Assembly: GCA_016290695.1 (NCBI GenBank)
Contig: JAEEUX010000090.1
Location: 1 to 8,877 of the forward strand
Length of the DNA stretch: 8,877 nt
Direction of reading: 5' to 3'
DNA from: Oscillospiraceae bacterium
Lineage (GTDB): Bacteria; Bacillota; Clostridia; Oscillospirales; Oscillospiraceae
Part shown: piece by piece, positions 5,999 through 8,877 of the stretch
How positions within the stretch are numbered: the first letter of the stretch is position 1
Layout: each line of letters begins with the position of its first letter
The notes under the pieces: generated by a model
Databases searched by the model: none
What the model saw: the letters and a program-made list of their open reading frames with translations, nothing else
Told to the model about the DNA's origin: nothing
Made by a program: the position numbers and the translations under genes

Positions 5999-6155
5999 TT
6001 ATTTTTTCGTTCCGCTCTATCTGTATCAGTATGCCGTCCTGAAACACGAGCGTGATGGAGCCGTATTTAATGTTTTCGGCTAATGCCTGAATCTGGCGTA
6101 TTTGTTCCGGCGTAAGAGCCTGCGGGCTGTCCGGGCCCGTTTTGTTCTGAGCCAT
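5970..6155 (-). CDS. yezD: YezD-family (DUF2292) small protein with MITE-derived tail
   Basis: A 61-residue protein. Residues 17-53 match the YezD/DUF2292 family pattern: IRQIQALAENIKYGSITLVF, then QDGILIQIERNEKIR. The family is of unknown function; I recall members encoded near sulfur-assimilation and transport genes, but this is not shown here. The family core normally ends near EKIR(L). Here the reading frame then enters the inverted repeat of a MITE-like element, which contributes the tail VTPHNSGA and the TAG stop, so the domain is intact but its end is foreign. GGAGG stands 6 bases before the ATG at 6155. It is the second cistron after a 37-residue peptide, 36 bases downstream, and a small hairpin covers part of its ribosome site. 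Confidence 0.82.
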   Translation of the reverse strand: MAQNKTGPDSPQALTPEQIRQIQALAENIKYGSITLVFQDGILIQIERNEKIRVTPHNSGA

Positions 6156-6161
6156 GTTTTT

Positions 6162-6177
6162 CCTCCCATGTTATGGG
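6162..6177 (-). promoter_or_regulatory. Hairpin overlapping the yezD ribosome-binding site
   Basis: On the minus strand CCCAT-AAC-ATGGG (6177-6165) forms a 5-bp stem. The GGG of its 3' arm is also the start of the Shine-Dalgarno GGGAGG (6167-6162) of yezD. Folding would partly hide the ribosome site. A ribosome finishing the upstream peptide, which stops at 6192, would reach this region, so translation may be coupled. The stem is short and could be fortuitous. Confidence 0.45.
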
Positions 6178-6191
6178 TTTTGAGCTTAGCG

Positions 6192-6305
6192 TTATCCGCG
6201 CGGACACATTCGTCCGTTTCTGAAATTCGCGCGGACAAGGCGTTCAAAATTGTTTTTCATATACGCTGTATTGCGCGCGTCGAAGCGCCTGCAACAGTAC
6301 GTCAT
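6192..6305 (-). CDS. 37-residue Cys-containing small peptide, candidate leader or small protein
   Basis: A short frame of 37 codons begins MTYCCRRFDARNTAYMKNNF and ends GRMCPRG-stop. It has an AGGAGG 8 bases before its ATG and lies 27 bases downstream of the predicted start point of a strong promoter. It is therefore very likely translated although small. It is basic (many Arg), carries an adjacent Cys pair at residues 4-5 and a third Cys at 34, and has no signal peptide or membrane segment. I do not recognise a family. Position before yezD and a transporter, plus the Cys codons, would fit a cysteine-sensing leader peptide. A standalone small metal- or thiol-binding protein is the alternative. 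Confidence 0.65.
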   Translation of the reverse strand: MTYCCRRFDARNTAYMKNNFERLVRANFRNGRMCPRG

Positions 6306-6338
6306 GTCTGCGTCCTCCTTGCCTTGATTGATGTGGCT

Positions 6339-6367
6339 ATTATAACGTTAGCCCCTCGGTTTGTCTA
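6339..6367 (-). promoter_or_regulatory. Strong promoter of the small peptide-yezD-transporter unit
   Basis: On the minus strand TAGACA (6367-6362), exactly 17 bases, then TATAAT (6344-6339). Predicted transcription start is near 6332, 27 bases before the small peptide's ATG. This is the best promoter in the region, and no comparable one is seen between yezD and the solute-binding gene. Confidence 0.85.
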
Positions 6368-6420
6368 ATACCGCATATGTATTATCAGTTATAGACCCGC
6401 TCTATATAAACCGGAACACG

Positions 6421-6455
6421 AAAAACCCCTCGAAGCCACGAAGGGCGTCGAGGGG
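6421..6455 (-). terminator. Intrinsic terminator downstream of the zinc-ribbon membrane gene
   Basis: On the minus strand CCCCTCGA (6455-6448) pairs with TCGAGGGG (6433-6426). The loop can add three more pairs (GCC/GGC), and TTTTT (complement of 6421-6425) follows. It lies about 100 bases after the stop codon at 6555 and just 54 bases upstream of the next promoter, so it isolates the two units. Confidence 0.9.
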
Positions 6456-6554
6456 GCACAGATTATTTCTTGGGAAAGAATAAAGAAGCGTAAATGCGTT
6501 GCTTCGTGTATTTATTAAAGATAGCATCATCACCAACTTTTGCCTCTAAATCCT

Positions 6555-8222
6555 TTATTCCACGAATCCAAAGGCCGTCAGATAGACCATCGTGCAAAAC
6601 AGAAGTATTATAACCAGCGCCACCCAAAGGAGGGGCGGCTTGAGGAAATCCTTTATAAAACTCTTGATGTCGCGCACTTCCTGCGCGTCCCGTTTACGCC
6701 TGTACCGTTTCCTTTGCCCGTTCTCGGCGATGAGATAAATCCACGGGTTGTCATATATATCCATCCTTCCGTATTTAACAAGAAACACGGGCGACAGCGG
6801 TACGGCTAAGCAAAACCACACTGCGGAGCCGCCGAGGTTGAGCAGGGAAAAGTTAAACCCGTTTATAAACAGCGCGATTATGACCGGGAGAAAAACGACG
6901 CCGAGCGTGATGGCAAGGGCTCTTATCACTCTCAGGACAGACGTGAATTTAATCTCCACTTCCTCTTGCCGTCCGTCTATATCCATAAAGAAAACCGGCT
7001 TCGTCACGGGCTTTACGCGCTCCTCGCCTGTCTGAACGAGCTTCTTTCCTTCGCGTATGTAAGCCCCGCCCCGGGAAAAGAATATCTTTCGGTAAGTCTG
7101 TAAACCGAAGGGATCTTCTTTCTGCTGGCTGTAAGCCGCAAAGAAAACGAACAGGAGGATCAGGGCGAGACAGCCGGAGGCCGTATATATAATGTCTTTC
7201 CCGGCGCCGAAAACGAACATACCCAAGGCCACGCCCGCAGTTCCCGCTATGGTTGCGAGAATCGCCTTCAGCCACCATGGAAGGAGCAGATATTTTGAAT
7301 CCTTGCAAGCGCGCACGCTGACCTTGCCGGTCTGCCCGTTCACCGCAGCCATGTATCCGTCGAAAGCAAGATAATATACCGGCAAAAGAACCGGCATCCG
7401 CAGCACATCGTCGGAATCGGTGTTGACGACTACGGCTTTCGTTTCCAGCGTCTTCTGAATCACGGGCTTGTAGTCCGTTCCGACCTCGACGTTCACGCGC
7501 CTTATCAGCTCGTCGCCGGAGATGTCGCCGGTTTTTACCTGATGCCCCGCGACGTAAGAAAAATCAAATTCAGTGAGTTCATCAAGGTTGAAGGGCTCCA
7601 TAGCGTCAAGGAGCTGGTTATCAAGCTTTTTGGAGCAGTTTACAAACACCTCGTCCACAAAGCCTCCGCATTCGTATATGCTTCCGCCGTCTATACGAAA
7701 TACGCTGCATTTCACGGGCCCTCTGACAAGCTCATAGGGGAGATAAAAGCCCTTGAGCTCTTCAAGCCTTTTGCTTATGGCCTTAGCCTCTTTTTTGCGT
7801 TTGTTCCTGCCGCACCAATCGGCAAGGATGTCCTTCGCCTCGGCGCTGGTTATGGCGAAGGGTACGATGAGCTCGGGAATATCGTCGGCGTTTACAAAAG
7901 CTTTTCTGACAAGAGATCTGCCGCAAAAAGCGCAGTTTGCAACGGCCTCGCCTGTGTCGAAGACCAGCTCCGCTCCGCAGCCCGTGCAGTAAGCCTTCTG
8001 AAGCTCAAACTTTTTCATGGATTCCCGCATTCTCTTATGGCTTATCTCGCGGAAGCCCTTGTGCTCGCTCTTCGCGCCGTCTATCCCGACGCTGCCTCCG
8101 CAGTAGCCGCAATTATACATGCGTTTCCTTATGTCATAATATGCGGGAGCGCCGCAGGACGGGCAATGTATGTCGTATAATTTTCCTGTTTTCTTTTCGG
8201 TTGCAGCATCCGATGCGTTCAT
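6555..8222 (-). CDS. TFIIB-type double zinc-ribbon membrane protein, function unknown
   Basis: A 555-residue protein with two N-terminal zinc ribbons: C20-P-S-C23 with C38-G-Y-C41, and C79-T-G-C82 with C97-A-F-C100. A cytosolic domain follows, with PFAITSAEAKDILADWC (121-137) and GFYLPYELVRG (158-168). A second conserved-looking block is LLPVYYLAFDGYMAAVNGQT (279-298), continuing GKV. Hydrophobic segments lie at about 317-338, 343-364, 434-454, 464-483 and 530-549, so it is a multi-pass membrane protein. The layout fits the Bacillota family named TFIIB-type zinc ribbon-containing protein, sometimes misannotated as PriA-like. No catalytic motif is seen, and the role is unknown. I chose the ATG at 8222 (AAGGAG 7 bases upstream). 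The frame is open to 8333 but without a ribosome site. It has no clear operon partner, and its promoter was not resolved. Confidence 0.85.
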   Translation of the reverse strand: MNASDAATEKKTGKLYDIHCPSCGAPAYYDIRKRMYNCGYCGGSVGIDGAKSEHKGFREISHKRMRESMKKFELQKAYCTGCGAELVFDTGEAVANCAFCGRSLVRKAFVNADDIPELIVPFAITSAEAKDILADWCGRNKRKKEAKAISKRLEELKGFYLPYELVRGPVKCSVFRIDGGSIYECGGFVDEVFVNCSKKLDNQLLDAMEPFNLDELTEFDFSYVAGHQVKTGDISGDELIRRVNVEVGTDYKPVIQKTLETKAVVVNTDSDDVLRMPVLLPVYYLAFDGYMAAVNGQTGKVSVRACKDSKYLLLPWWLKAILATIAGTAGVALGMFVFGAGKDIIYTASGCLALILLFVFFAAYSQQKEDPFGLQTYRKIFFSRGGAYIREGKKLVQTGEERVKPVTKPVFFMDIDGRQEEVEIKFTSVLRVIRALAITLGVVFLPVIIALFINGFNFSLLNLGGSAVWFCLAVPLSPVFLVKYGRMDIYDNPWIYLIAENGQRKRYRRKRDAQEVRDIKSFIKDFLKPPLLWVALVIILLFCTMVYLTAFGFVE

Positions 8223-8574
8223 CTTTAAACTCCTTGGCGTTTGGTAAACGATATTGATAGTTGTCTTATTTCCATCATAATAGTTATTAACGGAGCTGCT
8301 TCCATTACAGCGGGACGGACGCAAAATGCACACGTTTCCGCTGGAAGTAACCCCGTCAATATAATGAAAATATCAGTTTTTTTCAATATTGTCAAGAACA
8401 GCGAAGAATTCAAGAAACGTATACCGCTTGAAGAGGTGGTGGATGCCGATGGAGATGTGATTATGCAATAAGTTGTCTCCTTATGCAAATTTGCACAGCC
8501 TCTACATCATCGAAAAAACTGCATGCAACGTTCCTTCTTCTTAGTTAATCCTGTATACGAAGTATCTTAAATTA
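8223..8574. other. Intergenic stretch upstream of the zinc-ribbon gene
   Basis: These 352 bases hold no gene I can support. A plus-strand frame ending MKISVFFNIVKNSEEFKKRI and then PLEEVVDADGDVIMQ (8364-8471) looks protein-like but has no ribosome site. A perfect 12-base palindrome TGCAAATTTGCA lies at 8484-8495. A TATTAT box on the minus strand near 8282-8277 could be a -10 for the zinc-ribbon gene but lacks a convincing -35. Confidence 0.5.
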
Positions 8575-8736
8575 GGGCAACACCGCATAATTCCCGGCAC
8601 ATATCTTACTTGCAGAATATTCCGTCATATCGTCCAAAAATACTCGGCAATACACAAAGTATTACCTGCGTTTTTTGAACAATCTGACGAAAATCCTGAC
8701 GGCGCAATCTATGCGCGGGAATTATGCGGCGTTGCC
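8575..8736. mobile_element. MITE-like element, copy 2
   Basis: A 162-bp non-coding element, same orientation and length as the copy at 5837-5998. Its inverted ends are cleaner: the left end GGCAACACCGCATAATTCCC matches the right end read inward (GGCAACGCCGCATAATTCCC) with one difference. It is flanked by TTA on each side (8572-8574 and 8737-8739). The centre (AATACTCGGCAATACACAAA and on) is nearly identical in both copies, as is the stretch GGCGCAATCTATGCGC near the right end. No open frame of note is present. It must be moved by a transposase encoded elsewhere. Confidence 0.87.
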
Positions 8737-8877
8737 TTAGATAACAACGATACCTAACACACAACCACTTCCTGCCACGCAAAAGGTAACAGGCCGCGTG
8801 CTTTAACCTTTATCAGTTTTCCGTTCTTATCATTTACAGATCAAATTCATATACATATACGATGTATCTTATAATTC
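8737..8877. other. Right-edge sequence with a possible decayed gene end (minus strand)
   Basis: No intact gene. Read on the minus strand, one frame entering the window ends YVYEFDL-stop (stop at 8836-8834). A frame offset by one base reads VNDKNGKLIKVKARGLLPFA, then WQEVVVC-stop (stop at 8756-8754). Joined, they would make one continuous sensible sequence, suggesting a frameshifted 3' end of a gene whose body lies beyond 8877. This is a reading of short sequence and is weak. Confidence 0.3.

Noticed and set aside
7542..8180. Plus-strand frame of 212 codons
   Set aside because: Antisense to the zinc-ribbon protein, whose cysteine motifs and membrane segments are clearly real.
8325..8360. Possible tRNA remnant suggested by an AGSNP-like translation
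   Set aside because: The sequence GGAAGTAACCCC does not contain the T-loop GTTCGAATC, and no cloverleaf partner strands were found.

Overview
The window is a low-to-mid-GC Gram-positive (Bacillota) chromosome segment, most likely from a clostridial gut-type bacterium. This rests on the perfect CIRCE operator near clpB, strong AGGAGG ribosome sites, a lipoprotein-type solute-binding protein and a YezD-family protein. The lineage is an inference; there is no rRNA or other marker in the window. Essentially all genes lie on the minus strand, so the layout is described from high to low coordinates.

Right end (8877 to 8223): about 650 bases with no intact gene. It holds one copy of a 162-bp MITE-like element (8575-8736), a 12-bp palindrome, and scraps of coding-like sequence that look like decayed gene ends. 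Next is a 555-residue membrane protein with two N-terminal four-cysteine zinc ribbons (8222-6555), closed by a good intrinsic terminator (6421-6455).

Centre (6367 to 1946): a strong promoter (TAGACA-N17-TATAAT) starts what looks like one transcription unit. It reads a 37-residue Cys-containing small peptide, a YezD/DUF2292 protein, a second copy of the MITE inserted in the 3' end of yezD, a terminator-like leader hairpin, and then four genes. These are a family-3 solute-binding lipoprotein, its permease and ATPase (ATGA overlap), and an enolase-superfamily (mandelate racemase/sugar-acid dehydratase type) enzyme, followed by a GC-rich hairpin. The natural reading is uptake of a small polar or acidic solute and its dehydration or epimerisation in the cytoplasm. 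The substrate cannot be read from the sequence.

Left (1897 to 1153): a self-contained two-gene MntA-HepT toxin-antitoxin cassette with its own promoter, overlapping genes and terminator. The left edge (1110 to 1) has a perfect CIRCE element and the first 327 codons of the disaggregase ClpB, which continues out of the window.

The least ordinary features are the repeated MITE (two gap-free copies, about 89% identical, both flanked by TTA), its capture as the stop-codon donor of yezD, the small Cys peptide with a hairpin over the yezD ribosome site, and the terminator-like structure that any transcript of the transporter genes must cross.
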